From assembly GCF_029867415.1 (NCBI RefSeq), contig NW_026706255.1, positions 62,001 through 126,000 of the forward strand: a stretch of DNA of 64,000 nucleotides, given 5' to 3'. The translations under genes were made by a program, and so were the position numbers. The stretch comes from Vicia villosa (taxonomy: Eukaryota; Streptophyta; Magnoliopsida; Fabales; Fabaceae). Below, piece by piece: positions 11,310 to 21,905 of this stretch. Every line of letters starts with the position of its first letter. Within the stretch, counting starts at the first letter, position 1. The notes beneath the pieces were generated by a model. The model searched no databases, was not told the origin of the DNA, and saw only the letters and a list, made by a program, of their open reading frames with translations.

Positions 11310-11328
11310 ATCCCCGGCAACGGCGCCA
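11310..11328 (-). other. Primer binding site, tRNA-Asp type
   Basis: On the minus strand TGGCGCCGTTGCCGGGGAT lies three bases inside the 5' LTR. It is the complement of the 3' end of plant tRNA-Asp(GTC), the primer known for Athila-lineage elements. Confidence 0.9.
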
Positions 11329-11331
11329 ATT

Positions 11332-12488
11332 TGTTGAAAGTATTTGTGGGTAAATATTTTCGGTAATATATCGTATCCACAGGGATTGGTTAATATCACT
11401 GCCGTTCTATAGTTGTTTATTTTGAGTTGGGAAAATTGAGTTGGTTTATTTTATGATTCTAATAATATCAAAAGTAAATAATAAATTAAAAGCGAGTAAT
11501 GAACTGTTGTTAACGATTAGAGAAATATGTTGAACCTTAGGGTTCATCAATCTACTCCTATACAATTATTACTTAATTCACAATTGAACAATATTTTAAA
11601 TCATTATCTTCACTTATCCTCAAATAAGATTCCATGTCTGCAAATCAAATTAGCTAACTTTTACCGGTATGAGATTCGATCTCTCCAAATATCAATAACG
11701 ATAATAGTAATTAAGAACGATAATTATGAAAACCCAATTACAATTCCATCTCTGCAAATTGCAATTGAATCAATATAGTAACCTAGGGCAAAAGTTAAAT
11801 CCTTTCTTTCGATCAAAGATTCAACGATAATTTAAGAATAAAAACAAGGTTTCTTATTGATAATGAATTCAAATAATTGTTCACAGGAATTAATTAATGG
11901 TATTGTATATTCATAGGTTAACTACTACCTTAGATTCAACAAGAGGGGTTTAGCTCTCCATAGACATGAAGAACACACAAATATTAATGGAAGAATTCAT
12001 CTTCATCAAAGGAATGTCTTCGCTTGATAGAGAATTGGTCTTCAATTGATGATTGTGGCTGCACCTTCAAATTCCTCTCCTAATTTCGCTCTTGCCAAAG
12101 TTGTTTTTCTCTTGGAAGCTAGGGCTTTTAAATAGAAGTTTTGGGCTTTTAACGCCGAGCCCGCGGCGCGGCATTGGACTGGCGCGACGCGCTTCAAAAC
12201 AGAGATATTTTCGCGGCGCGCTCTAGGACCCTCGCGGCGCGCTCTTTGCAATTTCCATCTTTTTCTTCTGCCTTTGAGACTTCCAGCTCTCTTTCCTCCT
12301 CATGTTCTTCTCAAGCTTCAATTCAGCTCTAAACCTGCAACAATAACACCCACAAGTGATTCGATTTGCTTTACGCACGAACTAAACTTGTTCAGTTCAA
12401 TTCTTAATAAAAACCTATGGATTTATCACATTTTGCATTGGTTTGGAGACTAAATCACTTCTATGAACACATGAATTTACTCCTAACA
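11332..12488 (-). mobile_element. Athila-lineage 5' LTR
   Basis: Second copy of the LTR, next to the PBS. It has an extra 8 bases in the CG-rich block near 12155 compared with the other copy, and lacks the 12-bp duplication. Confidence 0.92.
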
Positions 12489-12493
12489 TACCC

Positions 12494-12896
12494 TCATATG
12501 GTATGGATAGCCCTGAAAGGCTAAAAGAACATTTTTCATCTAACCAGGTAATTTGCCCTTAATTGCATGCTCTGGTTTAAAAATCTTTTATTTCACTTCT
12601 TCTTAAAAAACTTCAATAAGGCTACGCTCATTTACGAGCTAAAATCCTTATTTTCTTCTTCTACATTTCTAAACTTTTGGTTTCTGAAAGAGCAAAGCAA
12701 TTAAGAGCCCATGGATAACCATGGAAGCAAAGGGTGTATTACACCTTCCCTTTGTAGAAATTACCCCCCGAACTCAGTTTTCTTTTAAAAGGTTTTTCCT
12801 GTTCTTTTAGCCTTTCTATTTAATTTGGATAAAATAAAAGTCGATGGCGACTCTTGCTTACCGTACATTTCGATAAAGTCAGTTCACCGTATTACA
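12494..12896 (+). mobile_element. Ogre-1 5' LTR, second part
   Basis: This continues the LTR after the Athila insertion and matches 23107-23509. It ends CGTATTACA. It contains the 'gataaaataaaagtcg.tggcgactct' end motif shared by the Ogre LTRs in the window. Confidence 0.9.
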
Positions 12897-12898
12897 GA

Positions 12899-12918
12899 AC
12901 TAGCGACTCTGCTGGTGA
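12899..12918 (+). other. Primer binding site of Ogre-1
   Basis: ACTAGCGACTCTGCTGGTGA begins two bases after the LTR end. Ogre elements are reported to use tRNA-Arg as primer and have a closely similar site; I could not check the match to a tRNA sequence. Confidence 0.65.
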
Positions 12919-14090
12919 GAATTTTCTAATAAAAGAGGGGTTACCTTAAAAGCTTAGGATTCACTTAATTGTTTTCTATTGTTTGCTTTGCTTGCTTTAT
13001 TTTTTCAGGGCTGTTTCGGGAAATAAATGAAGGACGAATCCTATACCCGGATTCAAGTACACTTGAGATAGGAGTGGCATAGTCATGGAGACCTCTTTCA
13101 CATATGTGGGAGATGAGTCAATATGAAGTTCACACTTGAGTTAGGACTCCATAGCCATATGCACACCTTTCTCAAATGAGGGAGGTCTATGTATGTGTAT
13201 GTGGGTGCGCTGGAGCTCAAGGACCTTTAGTTACCTTTAACCCATCTTGGCCTTTAGGAACATAGTGGGGGGACTAATCTTGACAAATGTTGAGAACCTA
13301 GTTGCTACCCGATACTAAAATTCAGATAGGTCCTTTCTCGAAGTATCATTGCATGATGCGAATGTATCATGTCCGAGGGTGCTTTAGAAGGGCTGACAAT
13401 TCTGAATAACTCATAGAACCCGTTGCTGATATCATCCTTACCCTTAGAAATACCTTTGGGGAAAGGTATCTCACATGATCTAAACTCCATGCAAGACAAG
13501 CCTAAGGAAATTGTGTGACTTGTTTGACTTGTTTGTGTTTGCTACTAACCTTCGTTTCCTTGCAAGTTTTGTTAAAAGGACTTGTTTGTCCTTACTATCT
13601 CACACTATGCCTAATGAACTGGATTCGCATAACATCATGACATCATAAGCATAACATGATTTAACTAACCCTTTCAAGGATCTTAGGGATTTAGGGCGCA
13701 CAATTTCAGGTACCTCTATCAAAGGTTGATTTCCTAATCAAGGGGCAAGAGGATTTACTTTCCTCTAGCCACATACCTTCCAATTCAAAGGCTTAGCACC
13801 TACCAAGGGGAAAGAGGATTAATTTTCCTCTAGCCATGTATCCTTAAATTCAGAGGTATTCCGAGTCAGAGGCGATGACCCACTAGATATGGTCAGCTTG
13901 ATACCCAAAGAAGGACGTACAAGGACGAAAGCCAAAGTTCTTCAAACGAAGTTGCGACCGGTTAATTTCTGATGTTGCTAACTAGATTCCTAAAGATCCT
14001 TGAAAAACATTGCATTCGCATTCATAACATCGCATAACAGGTTTTCATATGATAGGTCTCTCATCCTTCCTCGCTGTTTATTTCAGCATC
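12919..14090 (+). other. Ogre-1 leader region
   Basis: About 1.2 kb between PBS and gag. No ORF1 (the extra Ogre ORF) is recognisable here, unlike in Ogre-B. A near-repeat, 'ggcaagaggatttactttcc' and 'ggaaagaggattaattttcc', lies around 13742 and 13817. Confidence 0.6.
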
Positions 14091-15432
14091 ATGAATCTCG
14101 AACAATCAGTTAAGGATCTCCAAGCTCAAAACGCTGAGTTCCAAGCCTTGATTCTGAATTTTTCCAAGGGGAAAGAAGAGCTGAAAGCCATGCTGACTAA
14201 AAAGAAGAAGAAGAAGGGCAAGAACTATGGGGAAAAGGTTTAGACCGATCTTGCAACTCAGGGATGCCGAAGCCTCTGAAGACAGTGACGAAGATGAGCA
14301 AGATGATGATGCTAGTATCAAAACTGAGGCAAAAAGTAACCATGATTCTGCCAAACCCTCTAAAGAAGAAGAGGACTATCACCATGAGGATGAACATCCT
14401 GATGACAAATACAAGTTGTTGGAAGAACGTATGAAAGCCATGGAAATTCAAAAGGTACCCGGGCTAGACTTTGAAGAATTAGGACTTATCTCAGGGGTTG
14501 TTATTCCCCCAAAATTCAAAACTCCGACCTTTGCTAAGTATGATGGAGTCTCCTGTCCTAAACTACACTTGAGGTCTTATGTAAGGAAGATTCAGCCTCA
14601 TACTGCTGATAAGAAGCTCTAGATCCATTTCTTTCAAGAAAGCTTATCTGGAACACAACTCGAATGGTACTATCAACTGGAGGGTACCAACATCCATACA
14701 TGGGAATATTTGGCAACTGCTTTCTATGTGCAATACCAATACAATGCTGACCTTGCGCCAACCCGCATGCAACTACAAAGTATGTCTATGAGGCCGAAGG
14801 AAAGTTTCAAGGAGTACGCTCAAAAGTGGAGAGACCTGGCAGGCAGAGTTCAACCTCCCTTGACTGACCGAGAGTTAACTGACATGTTCATGAGTACACT
14901 AACGGGCCCTTTCTACAGCCACTTACTGGGAAGTTCCTCATCTGGCTTCACTGACCTCATACTGACTGGGGAACGTGTTGAAAGCGGTATCTGAAGCGGT
15001 AAAATTCAAGTGACTACATATTCTAATACTACAAAGAAGGCGCACAATGAGAGGAATGAATCCAATACCGTGGGAGCAGTCCTTGCCTCTAATCAAGCGC
15101 TGGTATGACAAAAGGGAAACCAACGTAAACAAGGCCCATCTAAAAAACAATTTACAAAGATCAACATAACTTTGGCTGAAGCGTTACAACGGTTGCTGAA
15201 AGCAGGGTTGATTACTTTAAAGGATCCTCCTCTGAAGCCTAATACCGCATCTCATCAATATAATCCTAATGCAAGATGCGCTTATCACTCCGGCAGCGTT
15301 GGACATGACACTAATGATTGTTGGCCATTGAAGAATAAGATCCAGGATATGATCGACGCTGGAGAAATCGAGTTCGACTCTCCTGCAACCATGCCTAATC
15401 ACAACAATAGTGCTAATACTGTGGATGGCTAG
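14091..15432 (+). pseudogene. Ogre-1 gag (broken)
   Basis: Starts at ATG 14091 (MNLEQSVKDLQAQNAEF), an N-terminal coiled-coil-like segment ending in a lysine run, like the Ogre-B gag. A frameshift near 14230 moves the rest to another frame, which then runs to 15432 with stops at 14620-14622, 14992-14994 and 15106-15108. It contains the gag core (EYAQKWRDLAGRVQPPLTDR, GPFYSHLLGSSSSGFTDLIL), and a Cys/His-rich segment (CAYHSGSVGHDTNDCWPLKN) that may act like a zinc knuckle. The frame ends shortly after; protease and pol do not follow. The protein is not expected to be made whole. Confidence 0.9.
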
Positions 15433-16850
15433 AAGGGTGGACTTTAAGATCATTAGTTTTACTTTCAGTTGCAATTTCTTTTTCTGTTTGTTTAAACATT
15501 CGACTTATGATAATCATTATCTGTTTTAATAATCATCATCAATGCATTGCATATGTTTGTCTTGAATAAATTATTTCGCTATCACTCATTTTAAATTATG
15601 TCTTTACTTTGCATATGTTTTGTGATATTCAACTCCTGCTAAGCTGTAAACCTTGTGAGGGAGGATGACGAAAACGATACTGCAACCTCATACAGTATGC
15701 TTTTGAACGGACTATGTTGACGATGTACAGGCATTGTTTCAATTCCTAAACAGTGGAGATATAAGGATGTTAATCCCTCGTCAACCTCTTTTGAGACGAA
15801 GAAGTAGAAGTTCTTTCCCATACAAATTAAACCCTTAATCATAACCTGGGGCAGGGTAGTTACTCAGTTAACTCAATTGTACTAGTTGTTGTTTATACAA
15901 ATAATGATGGATTCCCGCAACCATTAAGACAGGCAGTCAATGTCCACCAAAAAGAAAAAGATGTTAAGTCAAAACCTATGAATGAGACTTATCAAAAATC
16001 GAAATATCCCGCTAACTGTAATCTCAAAATAAACAATTCAGGCAAAAGTTAGGGATAACAAAGTCAAAAAGGAGGTTGCTAAAAATCCTCTGCAAAATAA
16101 AACATTTCAAAAGAGGTCACTACAAATCCTCGACAAAAAGAATGTATTACCAGAAAGGACGACTGTCTGTCCAATAAAAGTTCCGGTGCTCTAACCGTCA
16201 TCAAATTTCAATGTTACGACTTCAAATTCTGCTAGAATTTAAATGCAAAGTTAACTGGGCATAGGATCGAAGAATATAATGAAGATTGGGATGGGTATAA
16301 ATAAATTTTTGAGCCATTATCCTTTGTTTCTTAAACCGTGAACCAAGCCACGTTACAACCCTTGAAAGTCCTAACTGAAGCATGGTTAGTCGAAAACATA
16401 TTGTCGCAAAAAAGGGTATCCTGACTCCTTAAGGTTTTCCATAAATCCTGAGTTGATATCCTGTTTTTACAAACATCGCATTTTTATAAACATCACGTTT
16501 TTACATCTCTTGTTTTAATGTTTTTCAAAAACTCAAGACAGACTTATGCATTGCATCTCATGAATTCATTATTAAATGTATTCTGCTACATAATTTCAAA
16601 TGTTAGCATCAGAAAGAATTTGCACAGGGTATGATTAAAGACTCAAAGTTATCCCGACCAACAAAGATTACTCCAAGAAGTAATGTCTCCTACGTATGCA
16701 AGGGGCATGGCACGCTTTGCCCAGTCCATTTGGGGAAATCAAGTCAAGATTCCGAGAATCTCTCAAAATGCCAGACAGTCAAGGGCATACATCCCAAGTG
16801 GACTTCAAACTAGTTCTCGATCAGTCAGGGGCATCATACTAAGTACTAGG
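15433..16850 (+). other. Ogre-1 3' noncoding region, upstream of solo LTR
   Basis: AT-rich noncoding DNA directly after the truncated gag. No pol remnant was recognised on either strand. Short frames here are not similar to known retrotransposon proteins. Confidence 0.6.
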
Positions 16851-17984
16851 TGTTAGAACAAGATTTGTTCTGATCAATATTCTTAGTTTTGATGATAACA
16901 AGCATATGAATTTTGTATGAGATAATGTGGTACTCTAATACTATGCAATTTCCATTTCAGGAATTATATAAAGACTATGCACAAAATCAGCGCAAGAAGC
17001 ACTGACTCAGAAGGTTCAGCATGCAACATCAGAACATGGTCTGGCAAGACATCAGAAGATGGTCAAGCAGAATCAGAACATGGGTCTATGGAAGCATCAG
17101 AAGATCTTGAGATCAGAAGCAGAAGCACTGAAGTTCTCATGGTATCACGCTCAGAAGCACTTCAAGGTCAGAAGACAAGAAGATGCTCTGCACCAAGCTG
17201 TTTGACTCTGATGACATTCAAACGTTGTTTACACAAAAATCAGATCAGAAGCAAGTACTAGACTGGCAGGCTACGCTGACTGACAAAAGGAACGTTAGAA
17301 GCTATTAAAGGCAACGTCAGTAGACACAGCGAAAACAAGGCTCGAGGTAGTTGACAAAAGAGTGAAACATTAAATGCAATGCTGTACGGATTACGCAAAG
17401 CATTAAATGCTCCCAACGGTCATCTTCTCAAGTGCCTATAAATATGAAGTTCTGATGAGAAGCTACGTTACGAACTTTGAACCAGTCTTGCACAAACGCT
17501 GTTCAAATCAAAAGCTTTCAAACTTCATCATCAAGCTCACTACATTGCTGTTGTAATATCTTAGTGAGATTTAAGCTTAAACTTAAGAGAAAATCACAGT
17601 TGTGATAATAGCTTTATAAGAAGCATTGTAACTCTTAAAAGAATTTGTTTACATTAATTTGTAAGTACTAGAGTGATCAGGTTGTTGATCAGTATACCCT
17701 AGCAAGTCTTAAAAGTTGTCTAAGCAGATTGTTCCTAGAGTGATCAAGTTGTGATCAGGATACTCTAGAAGACTTAGAGTGTTTCTAAGTGGAAAACCAT
17801 TGTAATCTCGTGTGATTACTGGATTAAATCCTCAGGTGAGGTAAATCACTCCAAGGGGGTGGACTGGAGTAGTTTAGTTAACAACGAACCAGGATAAAAA
17901 TCATTGTGCAAATAGTTTTTATCTTACAAGTTTTAAAGCTACACTTATTCAAACCCCCCTTTCTAAGTGTTTTTCTATCCTTCA
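16851..17984 (+). mobile_element. Solo LTR of the SIRE/Maximus copia family
   Basis: Begins TGTTAGAACAAGATTTG and ends TATCCTTCA, like the LTRs at 36530 and 44884, with a perfect flanking duplication CTAGG (16846-16850 and 17985-17989). No internal sequence remains, so it is a solo LTR made by LTR-LTR recombination. It is 1134 bp against 1218 bp in the intact element, mainly because it has two, not three, copies of a ~65-bp internal repeat (17669 onward). It is clearly more diverged than the other two. Confidence 0.93.
17437..17444 (+). promoter_or_regulatory. TATA box of the solo copia LTR
   Basis: TATAAATA within 'gtgcctataaatatgaag', kept in all three LTRs of this family in the window. 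Likely LTR promoter element. Confidence 0.6.
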
Positions 17985-18757
17985 CTAGGGGCATGTCACC
18001 CATAGTACACATCTCATAAGGTCCTCGCGAGGCGAATCTCTTCAAAATTCCCTAATAGCTGGGGGAAAGCTATACAAGGCATATTCAACACTTCAATCAA
18101 TACTCACTGGTGTTCCAATCAATGCGAGTCCAAGAATGGCAAGTGCTATAACCACTGGGGGAAACGTTTAAGACATCCATATCTTCCTACAAAACCTGTT
18201 CCACAAGATCATACCCCCACAGAGTAATCATTAAGAAGATACTCGTCATAACAAAGACTTAGTTCCTCAACTGAGTTTACATCTTCGACACTGCCGATTC
18301 TCCAATACTATTCTCTTCTCCAAATAAGGTCGTTCACCTCTCTTATCCCCAGTCAGGGTACATCAAGATCAATCATTCAAATGGCTCTCATCCCCAAGCA
18401 GAAATCATAAATCCCCAGCTATACATCTTCAAAACAAGATCAAATATCCAAGTCACAATGATACGGAGATTTATTTTCTCAGAACAACATCAGTCATACA
18501 TCATATACATCACATACATATTCTTACATCACATACATTACTTCATGATAAACATACGGGTTTCTCATTTATTTGGAGAGACTCGTCATATAATACATGC
18601 ATCATGACATTGCATATTTCTAACTTTGTTTTCAGGTTCCGCCTCGACAAGCATTCCTCTCAGATATAATCGAGCTGAAGATTCATTCTGACAAGCCTTT
18701 TACATTCCAAAACTTCATCAAATAACTTATCAACTCTAACGAGCAAGCATTCTCTAT
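17985..18757 (+). other. Ogre-1 3' noncoding region, between solo LTR and repeats
   Basis: AT-rich noncoding sequence, without a recognisable protein frame. It leads into the tandem repeats. Confidence 0.6.
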
Positions 18758-19192
18758 CAGATATGGTCTAATGTATGACCCGTTCCGGTATTCTAAGTCA
18801 GATATGATCTAATGTATGACTCGTTCTGGCATTTTCCTACAGATATGGTCTAATGCACGACTCGTTCTGACGTCTTCCAATCAGATATGATCCAATGTAT
18901 GATTCATTCTGGCATCCTTCGTCAGATATGGTTTAATGAATAACTGGTTCTGGCATCCTTCATCAGATATGGTCTAATGTATGACTCGTTCTGACATCCT
19001 TCATCGGATATGGTCTAATGTATGGCTCGTTCTGATATTCCTCTTAAGATATGGTTTAATGAATAACTCGTTCTGACATCCTTCAACAAATATGGTCTAA
19101 TATACGACTCGTTCCGATATATATGGTCTAACGTATGACTCGTTCTGACGTTATCTATCACATATGGTCTAATGTATGACCCGTTCTGGTAT
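18758..19192 (+). repeat. 41-bp tandem repeats in Ogre-1 3' UTR
   Basis: About ten units of roughly 41 bp, each starting like CAGATATGGTCTAATGTATG and continuing 'actcgttctgacatcc'. Units vary by a few bases, and one is truncated near 19110. The 3' UTR of Ogre/Tat elements is known to be a hypervariable source of satellite repeats. Confidence 0.88.
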
Positions 19193-19199
19193 TCTATTT

Positions 19200-19392
19200 C
19201 CAAGAATCTGGTTCTATCACCACGAACGGTGTAGACACGATTATCTCTCCAAGATCTAATTCAGTTACTACGAACGATACTGACACGACCAACTCTCAAA
19301 GATCTAATTCCATCATCACGAACGGTGTCGACACGGTCAATTTTCCCAAAGTCTAATTCAGTTACTACGAACGGAACTGACACGACTAACAA
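19200..19392 (+). repeat. ~47-bp tandem repeats in Ogre-1 3' UTR
   Basis: Four degenerate units with 'agatctaattcagttactac', 'gaacggt/gaacgatactgacacgac' directly after the 41-bp array. Alternate units are most alike (tcaccacgaacggtgt versus ttactacgaacgatact), so a two-unit higher-order pattern may exist. Confidence 0.75.
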
Positions 19393-19688
19393 TAAAACAC
19401 TTCAAGTTCAGATATAGTCTAACGTATGACTCATCCTAAGTATATCCTTCAGATACGATCTAACGTACTACGTATTCTGACTCTCAAGTTTATCAAGCTG
19501 GATGGCATCTTTAAGCCCATCTCCGACAATACTCTGCCTGGATGGCATCTTTAAGCCCATCTCCTACAAAAAGACCCTATCTCGGCCAGGGCAAATTCCT
19601 GGGTACTCTAGTGTTCAATCCACTTCTACCTTCAGATTCCGACAGGCACACAAGCCAATCTACATCCTCAGGTATAAGAAGATTGAAC

Positions 19689-19698
19689 AGGGGCAGCT
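19689..19698 (+). other. Polypurine tract of Ogre-1
   Basis: AGGGGCAGCT precedes the 3' LTR. The usual TG at the LTR start is TT here (TTTCATACCCC at 19699), probably by mutation. Confidence 0.75.
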
Positions 19699-21547
19699 TT
19701 CATACCCCAAAATTTGCCCATCTTATTTCTCTTAAATCAAACTCCTATCAAAGTTCAAGACTCAAAGACATCCCTCTTAAGCAAAGGCTCCAAGGCATCT
19801 CATATGGCTTATGATGTTTCAAACTACCTCTATGACAAAATTCAGGCTCTGAGTCAAGGGATTGACCACTCAATTGCTCAGAAAGTCAACAGCCGACTAG
19901 TTGGACCTAAAAGTCAACTGTGGTCAAAGTACAGTCAAAACTCCTGATTTTTTGTCAACAACCTTATTTTGAAGTATCATTCACCATTTGATCAAGGATT
20001 GATCATGGTTCATCAAGGAAAGATCAGAAATCAACAATTCCAAAAGTTTCTAAATTAGGGTTTTCATAGGAGAAATTCAATTGAACTTTGACCAGCCATA
20101 ACTCCCACATGGAACATCAGAAATTTCCCATCCAAAGCTCATTTTGAAGGAAATTGAATTATCTACAACTTTGTCTCTCACAAGCCAAGTCTAAAAATGC
20201 TTCATTTGAGAGGTATGGAACAAAAGATTATAGGTCCTTTTTGAAAATCAACCAAAAGCAGTTTTTTGTCAAAGCCAATATTATCAAAATAAATTCTTCA
20301 AATGGAAAAAAGATTCCAAAGTGGCTTGTAGAGGACATCTTGAGGTTTCTAAAAAGTTCTAGAACTCCTCCATATATTAAAAATTGAGGGAGATATGCCT
20401 TGTCCAAGTTGGGCAATTTTAAGGAGAAAAATGTGGAATAAAAGGCTTCAAATTGGAATAAAAGGCTTCAAATGTGGAATAAAAGGCTTCTGAGAAAAAT
20501 GTGGAATATTTCTTGGCCCAATCTTCATCCTTATGATATCCAAGGCCCTAAATTCATTTTCCACGATTTATTGATTAATATTGGATTTTTTTATTGAATT
20601 TAATTCATGAAAAATACAATATAAATCATATAATTGGAAAGATACAAGAAAATTTGATTTGGTTTTGATTTTAATCAGAATCAATTACCAAAATATGTAT
20701 TAATTGATATCAAATTCGTACAAGAGCTAATTGGTTGGAAAATATTGGATTTGGCTCAAATTTAGAAACTTTGAATATCAATTTTCAATCAAAGTTCCAA
20801 TCTTGGATTCAAAGAGATTCAACTCAAAATTGTTGCCCTAATCTCATCACATATAAGGGCATATTCGTTCCAGATGCAAGGGAGGAGTTTTTAGAAGGTT
20901 TTGCTTCCTAGAAAGTCGTAAAAAAATCCCAACAAGTGCAAGAAAAAATCCAAATCGGTTTCAGGCTTAGAGAAGAATTCAAAGGATTTTGAAGGTTCAA
21001 TAACGATCCTTGGAGTTCCAGGAAGCCGTCCCAATCGTTATTAAGGCCTAAAGCACTCAGAATCAAAGCATATACATTCACGATTTGAGCCTTTTGATTT
21101 TGCAATCTGTTGTTCTTGCATTATAATTATGGTTTGAATACATATATGTGTTTATGGTGAAGTTTCGAAGCTGTTGGCACCATTTAATCTGAGTTTAGAC
21201 ACAGGTGTTATGATCCGCCATTATTAGGTCTTAAAGCTTCAAATTTGGGATATTTCAACACAGGTGTTGTGATCCCAATCGAGGCCACCAGCGTGTTCAT
21301 ATTAAGATTTAGAGTTGAACCGTGACCTTAATCGTTATTATTTGATGTTTTTCATGAGTTTTGTATGCACAGGTGTTCTAGCTACGTTGAGCATCGTAGC
21401 AAAACTGTGGCTAAAAACTCTGCACTTTAACAAATCTCCACGAAGGAGACGATGAAGCTGGGCGCGAGTTTCAATTTGTTTGAATTTCCTTAATTGTATT
21501 TTATTTATAATTATTTCGCTGTGTTATATTATCACTTAGTAATTCCA

Positions 21548-21612
21548 GCACAGATGGCAAAGGCGTTTTGGCATTAACAGACGAAGGAACTTGGGTTTGA
21601 TCCCCAGGATAT
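21548..21612 (+). other. tRNA-like segment in Ogre-1 3' LTR
   Basis: Counterpart of 5108-5172. The B-box-like core is here GGTTTGATCCC (21594-21604), slightly changed from the copy in the 5' LTR. Confidence 0.4.
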
Positions 21613-21831
21613 ACAATTTTATTTTTCAAGTCATTTGATCATGGATCCAGCGCATCTGGCCCTCTCACGTTCACCATGTGCCTGCAATGCTTAACCATAG
21701 GATCTATGCAGGATTGGATCCAACGCACGCTATGATGGAGGCTCACCGTAAACCTTCCAGGCCTCGCCACATTGAATCAAAAGTTAAGTTTTCTAATTTT
21801 TTTTAATTATATAAACTTGTGTTTTTTATTT

Positions 21832-21857
21832 TATTATATATATATATTTTGTATAAT

Positions 21858-21902
<45 letters not shown>
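21832..21902. repeat. (TA)n microsatellite in Ogre-1 3' LTR
   Basis: A TA run of more than 40 bases, about twice as long as in the 5' LTR copy. Confidence 0.85.

Positions 21903-21905
<3 letters not shown>

Larger units (their letters stand above)
6657..12488 (-). mobile_element. Complete non-autonomous Athila-lineage element
   Basis: Two near-identical LTRs (6657-7817, 1161 bp; 11332-12488, 1157 bp) start TGTTAGGAGT and end TTTCAACA on the minus strand. The element is flanked by the duplication TACCC (6652-6656 and 12489-12493) within the Ogre-1 5' LTR. On the minus strand the order is 5' LTR, a PBS matching tRNA-Asp, leader, one ORF, a 1.6 kb noncoding part, polypurine tract, 3' LTR. The ORF joins a gag-protease part directly to an integrase tail, so reverse transcriptase, RNase H and the integrase core are missing. 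I counted about seven substitutions plus an 8-bp and a 12-bp indel between the LTRs, which suggests a recent insertion. Confidence 0.93.

Noticed and set aside
18758..19392. CRISPR array
   Set aside because: Units are directly adjacent and degenerate with no unique spacers, and the context is a plant retrotransposon 3' UTR.
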